Assembly (NCBI GenBank): GCA_001599755.1
Contig: BCHX01000006.1
Location: forward strand, 2,219,336-2,283,335
Length of the DNA: 64,000 nt
Source of the DNA: Gliomastix tumulicola
Taxonomy: Eukaryota > Ascomycota > Sordariomycetes > Hypocreales > Bionectriaceae
Direction: 5' to 3'
How positions within the stretch are numbered: the first letter of the stretch is position 1; each line of letters begins with the position of its first letter. The notes below the pieces were generated by a model, which searched no databases, was not told the origin of the DNA, and saw only the letters and a list, made by a program, of their open reading frames with translations. Positions 9,461 to 21,300 of this stretch are shown here, in pieces. The translations under genes and the position numbers were made by a program.

Positions 9461-11362
9461 TTATTCTCTTTCTCGCCGCTCCGAGTTCCTCGCAAAGGCA
9501 CGGGAAGCGTCCATGCCGAGACTGACAATCAGCAGCAGCCCGTTGAAAATCGCCATCATGTAGAAAGGCGCACCCGTCGACAGATTGTCAAACAGGTAGC
9601 CACCAAGCTTGGCAAGGAGCAAGATTGCGGTCCCGCCGCAAAGGGAGTAGACGCCCGCAATGGAGCCCTTGAGCCTGATTCTAGCAATCGAGTCCTCCTG
9701 CGTGCGGATGCGAAGCAGAGGCTCGCCCTCGGCGGATTCGTCTTCGTCCGGGGCGATGGTTGGTTCGCGGTGGGCCGTCCGAGGAAGCTCAACTGCGAGG
9801 ACGCCCTGGCCGAGCATGCCCAGGCTGGTGACGATGGCGCCGATCTGGCTGATGCCGATGAGTGCGGCGACGAGGAAGATAATAGGGCTACCCCCTCTCC
9901 CATCGATATCCTTAAACTCCGGGCTGTGAAGCTGCGGGAAGATGGTGTACCCGATGATGCCGAAGATGGTGCTCACCAGGATCAGCCAGTTGACTCGGCC
10001 GGGCCTGTGTGATAGATACCCGAATACAGGCGCTAGGATAAGAGCGCAGAGCTGCGCGGAACCAGTCAGGATGGACGACAACAGGTACGCTGCCCTACAT
10101 TCCTCCTTGAGCTGACGATTGGGGTCATGTGGTGAGCCCTGGCAGAAGCCGTTGCTCATGAAATATGTGTTGACGAAGAGCGGGATGAAGGTAGAGATGG
10201 CAACGGTGGACGCTCGGGCGACGAAACCGCCTGCATAGCCGAGTCCGATCCTTGAGTCTGTGAAGCCTAGGAAGACGGAGTCCTTGAATAGGTGTAGGTA
10301 AGGGATCACTTTCTGTTCCGCATGTGTTAGCATTGACCAAGTCTGGGTAGAGGACGAAGAAAGGACAGGAATGTACCTCGGACTGACGCCTGGGCTCACC
10401 GTCTCCGTCGACGCCGCCAACCGCATCGTATTCTCTCTTCCCAACCCAAAGTGTCTTCCAGCCTTTACCCTCCTCGCCCTTGAGGTGGCGGAAGCCGAGG
10501 AAAACCAAGACCGACACCACCAACGCAACAACGCCCACGACGTAGAAGCTGTACGAGACAGCCTCGGCGGGCGTGACGCCCTCGACCTCCCCAAACTTGG
10601 TCGGCAGAGGCAGAAACAGGACTAGCGCCACCAGGGCGCCGCAGCCCGTGAAGAGGCCGACGAATCCCGCCAGCGCCGAGGTCTTGGGCGGCTGCTCCGG
10701 CGTGTCGTTAACGGCGCTCGCCCGGGGCAGATCGTCGCTGGACATCGTTCTAGTGTATCGCTCGGGTGTGATGGTGAGCTCGGACGAGACGGAGTAGGCT
10801 ATGCTGTGTCGTGGGTTGCGCGCGCGCTTAACTCTGGAGGGGTTGTTTCGGTCCGGATCCTCGCTCTCGTCGGTGAGGGATGGAAGCGAGGCTGTCACCA
10901 TTGTAGCTCTAGAATGCGCGTATTTCGGATTAGCTTCTTCATCACCCCGTCGCAAGCTCTCGTCTTGATGTGCACTTACGCCGCAGACCCGCCAAGCGAG
11001 AAGAATATCCTCCCGAGCAGCAGCTGAGGGTAGACATTCCTGGCCTGCACCAACACCATCAGCGACACGCCGATGATGGCGTATCCAATCGCAGAAACCC
11101 ATCTCACACCCAGCCGGTCGGACAGCAGGCCCCAGGCAGGACAAGCAACGATGGCGACGAGCTCGTCCGCGAAGCCCAGCGTGCCGACGACATCTCCGAC
11201 GCCCTTCTTCTGGCCAATGAGGTCGGTAACGACGAACGAGACGGAGCTGTTGAGGAAGACGAGGAAGGATATGGAGAAGAGCGAGACACCGAGGAGGTAC
11301 GTCGTAGCCTGGAGAGGCGTCGTCGAGGACGAGAATGGCGCGAGGCGCGCGAGCGACGGCAT
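9461..11362 (-). CDS. MFS transporter, 12 membrane segments
   Basis: Major facilitator superfamily transporter, 588 residues, substrate unknown. Three exons on the minus strand: 10980-11362, 10377-10908 and 9461-10312, with GT-AG introns and phase kept. The N-half has the MFS loop motif WGLLSDRLGVRW after helix 2 and LLLGRIFFSLGG in helix 4. A long hydrophilic loop (about residues 135-215) contains a Ser/Arg-rich section before helix 5. Hydrophobic segments SALAGFVGLFTGCGALVALV, SFYVVGVVALVVSVLVFLGF, SSILTGSAQLCALILAPVFG and GVYSLCGGTAILLLAKLGG support 12 helices in 6+6 form. A further hydrophilic insert (TAHREPTIAPDEDESAEGEP) lies between helices 10 and 11. The layout resembles fungal vacuolar-type MFS proteins such as yeast Ycr023c, but that link is only an impression. 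Confidence 0.88.
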
Positions 11363-11947
11363 CGTGGCGGGGGATGCGGATAGAATGCTCGAATTTGTTG
11401 ATGCAAGGCTGAAGATTGATATTATTGGGCGAGCACCAGGGACCCAGGCTCACATGGTTGTGAGCTCGACAAGTATCCCCAGCGCTTTTCGACCGATGAC
11501 GAGTTGATGGGGTTTGTTTTTGTTTTGTTGGATACGAGTAAGTACTAGCAGGTACGACAGCTGCCCAACTACCAAAATAGCTCTAAATTAATTTCACAAG
11601 CGTCAACGCCGGACGGAGAGCTCCCTCCCGAGGCACACTTACATAAGCCACTCAGCCCCTGGATACCACCCTACAGTGTAACGCAATCATGGGTATGATT
11701 AGGGATATGTCCGTGACGAGAAATTTAATTCAGTATATTCGATGACGGTCCGAGTATATTTTTCTGCTAGAATCATTCTTCGATCGAGCCCCTTTAATGT
11801 TACATCACCGTCGCTTATCAATGTCGGTTGACGGCGTTCCCAAACCTGAGACGCCGTCCTATAGCCCAAACGCCAGCAATTCCAACCCATGCCTTTCATG
11901 TAGCCCTGATAACGAGAACTATGTATGCCGTGATGATGATACCAAGA
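11363..11947. other. Intergenic between the MFS and Arp8 genes
   Basis: 5' flank of the MFS gene and 3' flank of the Arp8 gene, both on the minus strand. No gene or repeat seen. Confidence 0.6.
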
Positions 11948-14370
11948 TTACCAAGCCCAGAGGACCTTGTGGTGAAGGCTCCTGGGACCCAGTCTCTCAT
12001 ATTCGTAAGGCGTGATCCACGAATCGTTGGTAGCCAGCTTTGCAAAGACGCTGGCGCCCTTCCACACGACGACCTGCTCGTCCATATCCCTCGCGCTGCG
12101 ACTGACGAGAATTTTGTCGTAGAGGTCGGGCCGTCGAGCCTTGAGCTTCTCCTCCAGAACGACAGTGAACTGCGGGACCTTGGCACCACCGCCAATAACC
12201 ATGATGCCGCCCAAGAGATCTCGCAGCTTCTTGTCGTCGCCCTTTGCCGCGTTTTCGATGCTCGTGAGGATGGCGATATCGAGGGGGGCCACGGGAAGGA
12301 CAGAGTCCTTCTCGATGGCCATGGCCTTGAGGCTCCGTCCGGCCGAATCGACGAACATCCCCGCAGGCGGCTGCGAAGGCTGGCTGCCCTGCCCGGGTAC
12401 CGGGGTGCCTGCAGCTCGCGTGCCCGTAGGTGCTGGGCTCGCACGATTGATCGCGCTGTCCTTGTCCTTGTCCTTGTCCTTGTCCTTATCCTTGTCCTTG
12501 TCTTTGTCCTTGCCGTTGCCAAAGACAAACGGAGGGGGGACGGGAGTGCTCGCCCCCTCCGGAGCAGGAGAACCAGCGTGGGAGCCCATTGGGGTGCCGT
12601 TAATGCCGTCGCCTCTGCTGAGGAAGTTAAATGCTTGCGACTTATCCTTACTAGGAGTCGAAACATCTAGCAGCGACTGAGAGAAACCGTTGGCATTCGA
12701 CGTGATGGAGGGCTTGACGAGAGCTAGAATGGCGACCTGGGCATTGGATGCGGGGTCATCAGGCACGTCGATATCGTAGCTGTTGTATGAGCGATCCACG
12801 AGTTTCCGTCTACCGCGAAGTTTCGTGCTGTTGTCAAAGATTGAGGGCTCGAAGACACCCATCGGCGCCAGAATAACCTCGTCATAAGTCTTGAACTGGT
12901 ATTTCCGCGTGGGCTGGTTCGGCGCGCGAACGTGGAATTGGAATAGCTGCACCGAGATGTCGGCCTGGGCCATTGTGCAGTGTTTGATCTTGAGTTCTTC
13001 GGCAAGCAGAAAGTCGTATCGTCTCCTGAGGTTGATGTCCTGATAGGGGAAGTTGTCGTAAAGCATCATCTTCAAGAAGGTCTCCGTGATGTCATAACCG
13101 CCAAACTTGAGGTTGACTCTCGAGTCCTCGATACAGAGTCCGTCGTCAACACAAGAAATCGAGGTCTTCTCCGCGCCAACATCCACGACACAGGCTTGTG
13201 TGTATCCGGCACCGAACGTTGCTGCCATGCTCTCCTGGATGAAGCACACTTTGGAGAACTCAAACCAGGACATGCATGAGCGGAGGATCTGCTCAACGTA
13301 TCGCTTGTCGTAGAGGTCAGGGATGACAAAGACGCAGCTATAATGTTGCCAGTCGCTGTTCTTGCGTAGCCCCAAGTCCTGACGCAAGGCCCTGTCCAGG
13401 ATCGTCTCGAAGTCGTCGTACATGTGCTCTTCGCTGGTGTAGGCATCCTCATTCCACCAACCGCTTTGCAACGGCCGCCAAAGTTTGAACTTGGGATCGG
13501 AATCGTCGGGTACGCGAAGCGCTTGGTTTCCGATGAAGCAGGAAGCGAGAGACTCGGGGTCCTCGAGGGTGTTGACGTCCGTCCACTCGATTTCTAGAGG
13601 GTCGTTGTGCTTTTGGATGATCTCGGCATCGGTCCGCCTGTTGAATGTCTGGACGAGTTCCTTGGAATTGGGCAGAACCTTGCGCTTGTTGGCCCGCATC
13701 TCAACCTTGAGCTCATTGCACATCTTCTGATACTTCTTGGTCCACTCCTCGCCGTATTGCTGGTCGGTCGTCTTGGCTTCGAATTGCCTCCGCGGCAGGG
13801 CCTCGTACATCTCGGACTCGGTCTGGGGGAACTTGGTTGCCAGCATCATAGGTATCGTTCGGGGAAGCGCATCGCTGGCAAAGCCAATGCGCAGGTTCTG
13901 ACTGCCGGGGTGGATGACGACGATCTTGGACGGGTCGATGACAGAGGCGGTGGTACCGGCAGCATCTTCTTCGACGGGCTCGGGGATGGGGAGTGGAAGC
14001 TCGCCATTAGCAGGCTTTGATAGAGCGCGATCGCGATCCCGGGCATTCTGGACCATGCGATCACGCGAAGCATCGTTCTGGAGTCGAAGGGCGAGGATCT
14101 GGTCATCGCGCTTCATGTAATCCCTACTCGCCATCAGTCGCGTAACCCAATGCCAAGACCGCAGCCTCTGAACTCACGTGTAGTAGTTCTTCTGGTTAAT
14201 TGGCGTCACATCGGGCCAGCTGCTCAGCTTCATGCCATTGTCGGTTCTCTCCAGGCCTACAATCCCATCCCTCCAGTTAGACCGGCTCGACTTAGACATG
14301 CTGGGCGAGATGGCGGAGGCAGAGCCTTACCTTCACGGAGAAGAACCCGTTCGCTGACTTTTCCGACCAT
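11948..14370 (-). CDS. arp8: Actin-related protein 8, INO80 chromatin-remodelling subunit
   Basis: Nuclear actin-related protein of the INO80 remodeller, where Arp8 binds nucleosomal and linker DNA together with Arp4 and actin. Three exons on the minus strand: 14331-14370 (MVGKVSERVLLREG), 14178-14256 and 11948-14123; 764 residues. The actin fold is visible: VIHPGSQNLRIGFASDALPR (phosphate-1 region), FIQESMAATFGAGYTQACVV then DVGAEKTSISCVDDG (phosphate-2 region), and GGIMVIGGGAKVPQF near the end. The closing WITPYEYERLG and VLWAW are as in Arp8 families. Compared with actin there is a long insert of about 100 residues rich in Pro/Ser that holds a Lys-Asp dipeptide repeat (encoded at 12458-12511). 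Divergent to the MpaB-family gene. Confidence 0.96.
12458..12511 (+). repeat. Hexanucleotide repeat, nine GTCCTT-type units
   Basis: Nine 6-bp units, seven identical and two with one change (units 6 and 8). On the minus strand they encode a Lys-Asp dipeptide tract inside Arp8. Length is a multiple of three, so copy changes would keep the frame. Confidence 0.9.
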
Positions 14371-15632
14371 GGCGGCGGTGGTTGCACGACGGCCTGGATA
14401 GACGAATTCTGATGTTTGCGCCGCCTGGGGCCTTGACGGAGGTAAAATGCCACAATGAAAGATCCGGCGCGTTGTACTTGGGAGTCCTGATCTAAAATTG
14501 GAGCAAACTGAGATGGTTCTACAGGGTAGGCTGGTAAGCAAGGAGCTGTCTGCCCACCTTGAGACTCGGCGTAGGGTGACAGATTCTGGGGACACATTTA
14601 TGACACTCTTCCCAAGACGGAGCTCGTGCGGCTGACTGGCATAACTTCCCATCGGGCTGAATATTAAATAATTCTCGTTACTTCTCTGACTTTAACATTC
14701 TCGGCGAATGCATGCATAGCTCACGTTTGCTAGTTCTTCCTTGGCCATCATCCTTGAGCTGACTGTGTCTGCAATGCTCGACTCTTCTCTACCGCTGAGG
14801 AAGCTAGAGTGAGGACTCTGATCCCTACGACGCTCGTCTCAGAGCTAGTGATACCGCTGTCTTACCCTAATGCCGGTCTCAAGTCTCCTCCTTAGAGCAG
14901 CACGCAGCCACGACGGCGTCCTCACCATCAGACATTTGCCCAGTATCGGGCTCTCGTGCTTCGTCAAGGCCCAGCTTCACGATTGCTGCGGAGGCTCGGA
15001 CTGGGAAAGAGCCCGTCTATGCGAGCCTCGGTTGGGGATGGAAGTCGTCGCGATGTCGATTGAGGGGAAGCTCCCGCTGCTATCCAACATCTACCTAGTA
15101 TCCACTAGTGATGCGTGTGTCGGTGCTGCATTCCTCACAACGCACCAAGAAAAGGCAGGCCTCCGTCTGCTACAGCGCTATGAGTTTGGGGTGTTAGCTA
15201 TACCAACACAATGCAACAGTGCCTCAGTCCTTACTGTTTCGGGACAGCAGGGGTGATCCTCTGGCCTTTTCTCTCGACGTCAGTTGAGGGGAAGTCGAGG
15301 ATCTGCCGAGGCCTTGAATGCTTTCTCTCGAACCTCAAGCCATTTCGAGTATCCATCTCGTCTCTTTGTGTCGCCGCCCATCTACGACTCTGACCAGACT
15401 CCCTGCTGGCGCTTGCATTTCTTGCGTCAGCTGCCCGAGTGAAGGTGTGAGAAGTTGCCTGTGCAGAGTCTCGTGCAACCATACTTAAGGGTCCATTATT
15501 GCCGGGATCCCTTCATCTTCTGTTTTTCCCTCCATTCCAGTTTGCGTTGCTTCACTTTGTGTACAGTGGCAACATCGGTGCCTACACTCTTATCCTTCTG
15601 CAACTGTTAAAGGACGTGACGCGACAAGAAGA
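14371..15632. other. Intergenic: divergent promoter region of Arp8 and the MpaB-family gene
   Basis: About 1.26 kb between two divergent start codons. The right third has a CT-rich leader. I see no gene, RNA or strong repeat. Confidence 0.6.
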
Positions 15633-17190
15633 ATGGATTCCAATACCTCGAGAGCAGCTCTCACTTACGCTGCGTCCAGCGACGACGCGATTGCCTCTCG
15701 ATTGCCGTTGTCATGGACGTCTCTGCTTGGGCTCGGACTGCTCGGATACGTCTCGCTCTGCTCTGTTCTTCGGTTCCAACGGATCCGTCACTTGCAGTCT
15801 CGACTCAACTATCCTGACCGCCAGTCCCTCTCGCGGATGACCGTCAGTGACGCCCAAGAGATCCTGAACTCGATTGCCAAGCACGATTGCCCTACTATGT
15901 ATGACTTTTCACTGCGCCTTGCGCTCATCAGGGTAAGTATGGTCGCTTGATGGTATGCGTGACTAGGAGAAGGTGCTAAGTGAAGGATGCAGACCTATGC
16001 TGTTGACAATGTCGCCCGAGTCTTGATCTCGGTCAGCGACCTTGCTAAACCTGAGGAAGCCTCCAAGAGGTAAATATTCGCGTTTGTTAGCTCGGCTTGC
16101 CGGGTTATATAGCCTACTAATTTGATTGATAGATATGAAGACACGGCCATCTTGTACAAGTGGTAGGTTCAAGCTGGACCGGTTGAATTGGTGGACACTC
16201 TACCGCAGTAGCTGACCCTTACATGCTAGCTTTGCCGCCTTCGATCCGCACTCAGATCACTTCCTCAAAGCCGTTGCACGGATGAACTACCTGCATGCGC
16301 CATACATCAAGTCGGGCAAGATTCTCAACAAGGACTTCCTATACGTTCTCTACGCCTCTATGCACGAGCCGGTCAGCTTCATCCGCCTCTATGAGTGGAG
16401 GGACCTCACGGACATGGAGGTGGCTGCTCTGGGGACTCTCTGGAAGCACATTGGGGATCTCATGGGGATCGACTATCAGCAGGAAGTCGGCCGTGGTGAG
16501 TGGCGCGATGGCATTCATTTCATGAACGACATCAAGGCATGGGGAGACAAGTACGAGGACGAGCACTTGCTGGAAACCAAGGATGCGAACAAGCTGGGTG
16601 CGGTGCTCTGGAACCTGCTGCTGTCATCGTACCCGAGCTTCATGAGACCTGCTGGCTACCAGATCTCCCTCGTGGTGCTTGGTGATCGGTTGCGAAGCGC
16701 CTTTGGGTAAGTCCGGATTCTAGCCACGCCTCGGACTACCCCAACCATGATTACTGACTCTGTGCCCCCTAGGTTCCCGGAGCCCAGCCTGGGATGGACG
16801 GTTCTGACGTACAACCTGCTCTTCGTTAGGAAGCTCTTCGTCAGGTACCTCTCCCTGCCTCGCATCATCCCACTCAAGTTCTTCTCGAAGCCGGACCCCG
16901 AGACGGGCCGCATGCACCAGTTCGCATACCTCAAGGAGCCGTGGTACGTGCCCAAGACATTTTGGAGCAGATGGGGTCTGGAGGCATTCTTCACGCGCCT
17001 GGCGGGAGGAAAGCTGCCTGGAGATGATGGGATGACGTGGATGCCTAAGGGCTTCCTGATGGAGGACATTGGACCGCAGAAGACCATGGGCAAAGGCCTC
17101 GCGGAGACGAACTCGCTCGCCGACCCGGCCAACATAAATTCGGCGACACCTGCGGACCCATTCTGGAACTCGGCAGCGACTGAGGCGTAA
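15633..17190 (+). CDS. MpaB/rubber-oxygenase family protein (DUF2236), membrane-anchored
   Basis: Member of the ER-bound oxygenase family that includes MpaB, which cleaves a farnesyl chain in mycophenolic acid synthesis, and the latex-clearing oxygenases. Five exons: 15633-15932, 15993-16069, 16133-16162 (30 nt), 16230-16706 and 16773-17190; 433 residues. One N-terminal membrane segment (SWTSLLGLGLLGYVSLCSVL) is followed by the catalytic-type domain. The family core is ARMNYLHAPYIKSGKILNKD with Arg153 and His158, then FLYVLYASMHEPVSF, YEWRDLTDMEVAALGTLWKH and IGDLMGIDY. A second conserved block ends the domain (SYPSFMRPAGYQISL). No polyketide synthase, prenyltransferase or P450 gene lies nearby, so a role in a biosynthetic cluster is not indicated. 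The substrate is unknown. Confidence 0.88.
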
Positions 17191-17666
17191 GCAACCCAAT
17201 GCTTTGTTTTTAGCAGTGTAAATCAGGATTGTTGGAGGTGGTTGGGTCAGGTCCACGCAACCTTCACGGATGCTGGAGCCGATCTGGATATTTCGGTGAG
17301 GACAGCTCATCACCATCGCGAAGTGGCGCCAAATTGAGTTTCGCTGCGTCCATCGTTTGTCTCTCTTGCCGCGAACAGCAATTGATTTACTTGTTCCTCA
17401 ATTCCCGAGCCAATCTTGCTTGGTGCCGAGCTTGTCAGGTGACATAAAGGCTATGACGTCGCCACCGAAGGGAGGGCTATTGATTGTCAACAGGCAACTC
17501 TAAACAAAGCGGAGCGGAGAACAGCTTTCGCAAACCTCGTAAACCTGCCATCCTACATAAAACTTCACCTGTCAATTTACATCCTTGGTCCTGGCCGGAT
17601 TGCATCTTACACGTCGTCAACGCAACTTCCTTGATATACCCGACCTGACCGAGCCCAGAGTACGTC
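17191..17666. other. Intergenic, no gene recognised
   Basis: 3' flank of the MpaB-family gene and upstream region of the proline-rich protein gene, ending in a short leader before the ATG at 17667. Confidence 0.6.
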
Positions 17667-17852
17667 ATGGCGCCGGTCCCAGTTTACAGCGCCAGCCCAA
17701 TCAACGCCTCCAAGGCGTCCGGGCCGTCGCCACAGACAGCAAAGCCAGCCGACGGAGCCTCCACGACGACACCAGTCACCACGTCAGCAACCTCCATTGA
17801 TCCGTATGCACCCCAGCCCGGCTCGAGGCCCTCGCTGCCCGTCCAGACCGGC

Positions 17853-17883
<31 letters not shown>

Positions 17884-18353
17884 AGCAGCAGCACTCGCTG
17901 AGCACCACCAGCAACAGCCACATCCAGCCGACGCCAACGCAGCCGCTGCCTCCTCACGTCTCCTCCTTCTCCGATGGCGGTCCACCGGCTCCACAGCCCG
18001 GCGCTGGCATCCCTCCGCCCCCGAAGGCCGGCGAGACTCTCCAGTCCTACCACCAGCCGGCAGCAGCCCCCAGGACGTCCTATCCTCCCCCTGAGCCGTC
18101 GTATCATCCCGCCTCTGGTCCCATGGGCGGCACCGCACCAATGGGAGCGGACGACAGCTTCTCCCACCCGCCGGGCTACCAGCAGAACACCAGCAACGGC
18201 TACGGCAGCTACCACCACGGCGGTATGCAGGACCAGGGCCCCGTGGACGAGGACGACGACAGCGTCTGGGGCACGGCGAAGAAATGGGCCGCCGCGGCGG
18301 GCAACAGCCTGGCAGAGGCAGAGAACGAGGTGTGGAAGAGGTTCACAAAGTGA
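17667..18353 (+). CDS. Proline-rich hypothetical protein with conserved C-terminal helix
   Basis: No known domain; 228 residues, single exon. The first 190 residues are low-complexity and probably disordered, with Pro runs (nine in a row near residue 65), PPPPKAGETLQSYHQP and PPPEPSYHPASGP. The C-terminus is different: an acidic lead VDEDDDSVWGTAKKWAA then AAGNSLAEAENEVWKRFTK. This reads as an amphipathic helix with Trp residues at both ends and is the likely functional part. Similar Pro-rich proteins with this kind of tail seem common in Pezizomycotina, but I cannot name one. A role as a scaffold or membrane-surface binder would be a guess. Confidence 0.7.
17855..17882 (+). repeat. (GCC)n trinucleotide tract
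   Basis: GCC-repeat encoding the polyproline run of the 17.7 kb gene, followed directly by CAG units that encode Gln. Confidence 0.85.
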
Positions 18354-21300
18354 GCTGACAAAAGTGAGCCGAGGAGGTGGGAGAGCAGCACAGGGCAGCA
18401 CAGAGCAGGGGCATGTCTGTTCGCATCACATCACCCCACGAACACGCACGGGTCAATTCAGACGAAAAACCTCCCATTGAATGAATCACAACGAATCGTT
18501 TCTTTCAATGACGAGGCCTCAACGATTAAAGGACCGAAGATCTGTTTTAGATCTGCCATTTTGTTTTGGGAAGGGTAGGGGGAGGGGGAAGCACCGGATG
18601 ATTCTTTTTCAAATCTTTGATTCTATTTTCGGATGCATGGCCGTCAATGCGAACAATCGATCCCGCCGCGCCCACGGCAGTCTGCCATGGCGAGCGCATT
18701 CTCAAGGCAGAGGCCGCCTTCGGCCTTACAGCGGACTTGTCAATGGAACTCCGTCGTCACGGTAGCAACTCCGTTCGCAGTTCGTCAAACAAGCCCATGC
18801 TTGCCTGGCATCGCTAGTCAAACACACTACATCTCACGGCAGCCGTATCGCGACCTATGTGGCTGTGCGGCTGCGTCCTTTTTCGCTTGTCGGAGACTTT
18901 CGTCTCCCCCAGGACCACTAACAAATAGCTGGTCGGATGCTTACGCCTAGGTAGATGCAAACGAAGCCTCGTCGTGCCTTGTATTAGGCCGGCGACGATA
19001 AAACACCCGGTCGTTTATCCGCAGCCTGTGAAATTCAGAAGCAAGCACCTGTGACTGTCACAAGCCCAGCCATCCCCAGCGCCGAGCCGATGTGACCAAC
19101 GGACCATGCCACTGATCTCCAAGAAGGGTGGCCCGCCCGCCGCCCGCCCGTGATCTTTTTTTGGTCCCCCCTTGTCTGCCTGGCTGCTCTCCCGCATTGC
19201 AGAGAGGGGGGGGACCAGAGTGAAGGGCAGGAGGCACACGGGCCAGCCGAACCTTCTGGCCCGATTCCAAAGCCCTGCAATACCTACGATCCTTGCCTCG
19301 GGGAGCAAACGGAAACATTTACAGGGGCTAAAATCACACAGAACGAAACAACTCGAGGCAGCCTATTATCATATACCCAGGGCGCGATATAGGGAAAACC
19401 AAAGAGGGAGTGGGTGGGGTGTGTGCGCCCCCTGGAACCTTTGCGTGACCTTCTATTTCCCATTCATCCCCATTGCCCGCCAGCTCCAGTCTTTCCAAAA
19501 GGACCGGAAGGACTGGCGTCACTGTCCAGACTTGGACGACCTGCTGGAGTTGGAGTATAGTAGGCTGGTAGTGTATTATAGGGTACGCGTATGCCCTCGG
19601 TGGAGGGGCGGGTCTGCGCCATTCACGCTGTTCTCGACTTGGGCTGGCTCGACGACTATCGACGCGCCTTCCCCCCCTCCCTCTGGCCTTTTGGTTGTTC
19701 CATTTCCACCTCTGATGCACATGCTGCTTCTTATTACTAAGGCAGACGGTCCGTTTACGTGGTGCTGTGTCTCGAGACAAGCGACTAAAATGGTCGGCGG
19801 AAGCGAGAGAGAGTGAGAGGAGGGCACGACGCCTGAGGAACGCGCCCGTCGTGCTCTGCCGCAAGATCGCGGCGGCCGAAGCCCACGCACGGGAAGTGTG
19901 TGAGCCAAGAGAATAGCTTTGTGGCGGTCATCATGAGCCAACCTCTGTTTTGCATCGAAAGCCTCTTGTTCCGTCGTTTGTTTGTCCTCTGCATATTAGC
20001 CACTAATATATGCTGCTGTAATGGGGGGGTGTGCACTATATTCGGCGCTGGACGTGAACTGACACGGCATCGGACGTTGTCTGCGTAATACAGAACGGGA
20101 CACATGTGCTATATTTGGTCCTAATGGTCGGAGGTAATCTTGTATATCACCAGATATTCATGCGTCGCTTCTGGGGTGCTGCCCCAAGGTTACATTCTGG
20201 GTCTCTCTGATGGAGACTGTCGGTGATTTTCTTTTCTTCTTTTTCTCTTTCGTTGCTTCTTGTCGCAAGTGCCGTGATTTGTTGACGACAGTCGATAGGG
20301 CAACGGGACTGTGGAGGTGACGAGAAGCGGGAGTGAGAGTCGATGTCGATTGATCACCGCACAATTCGAGATCAGGCCATCTCGCCATTGGAGCAGCCAG
20401 GGGGTGGAGCCGTTCTGCGACAGATCTGAGACAAGCCGAATGGGTCCCCCGGTTATCCAGGGCTGGAAGTGTGGGCAGCCAATCGCATCCCAGGAGCAGT
20501 CGAGAGCTATACCCGACCGGGCGTGGTGAATCTGCCAAACCCACAACACCCCTGCCCACTTTAATACCTGGAAGCTGCAGGTTACCTGCAGGTGCCCTGA
20601 ATTGGATTGGCGATGCTCGGTCGAATCACGACGCGGTGCCTTGATTTCGCGAGCAGCCCATTCCAGCTTCGTGTCTTCTTGGTGTATCACGATGGGATGA
20701 GCTGTTTGACAGGTGGTTGGTCAGTCTGCAGCTGCTATAGGTGTCCGTCATCAATAATGCCCAACCGACCGTCGCACACGTACACCCATCGCGATGCCCT
20801 CTAGGAGCGTCCGGAACCTGAGGGAAAAGGGGGGGCTTGGTGCTGGCTGGTGCAACGAGATGGGATGATACCCCCCTCCTTCACTACACCACCTCGCCTC
20901 GAACATTCGCTCCCTCCGTGAACCTGAAGAGCGAAAGCCACTTCTCCCGCTTCCCGACTTGGATCAGTGGAGCAATAATGGGCTGTGCCTCACAGCACCC
21001 GGCGTGCGTGTAGGCCCTCTCTTTGCTTCTTGTTCCGTGATACCGCAGTCTGGGTATCAACGGGTATTATCCAATGGCCATGGCATTTCCGGCCCTTTGA
21101 AGCGTTGCTTTTTTACTTCCTTTCCTCTTTTGCAGAGCTCCGTGTCATTAGCAGATACGAGCATCGTTGATTTGTCGCCAATCATCGCATATTCGCCGCG
21201 CAACTCGCTTCTGCGCTATCGTAGCCAAGCCATCTAGAGGCCCTCACATCCCGCCGCTGGTCGTCCGACTGTCCGGGACAGGGTGACATGGAACTGGCTT

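Noticed and set aside
9350..10012. 220-codon plus-strand open frame
   Set aside because: It lies fully antisense to the last exon of the MFS gene and its translation is charged, repetitive shadow sequence.
11948..18353. Biosynthetic cluster around the MpaB-family gene
   Set aside because: Neighbours are Arp8, an MFS transporter beyond it and a proline-rich protein; no backbone or tailoring enzyme is present.
19172..19816. 214-codon plus-strand frame in the gene-free region
   Set aside because: No domain or signal peptide, low-complexity stretches, and equally long frames on the opposite strand.
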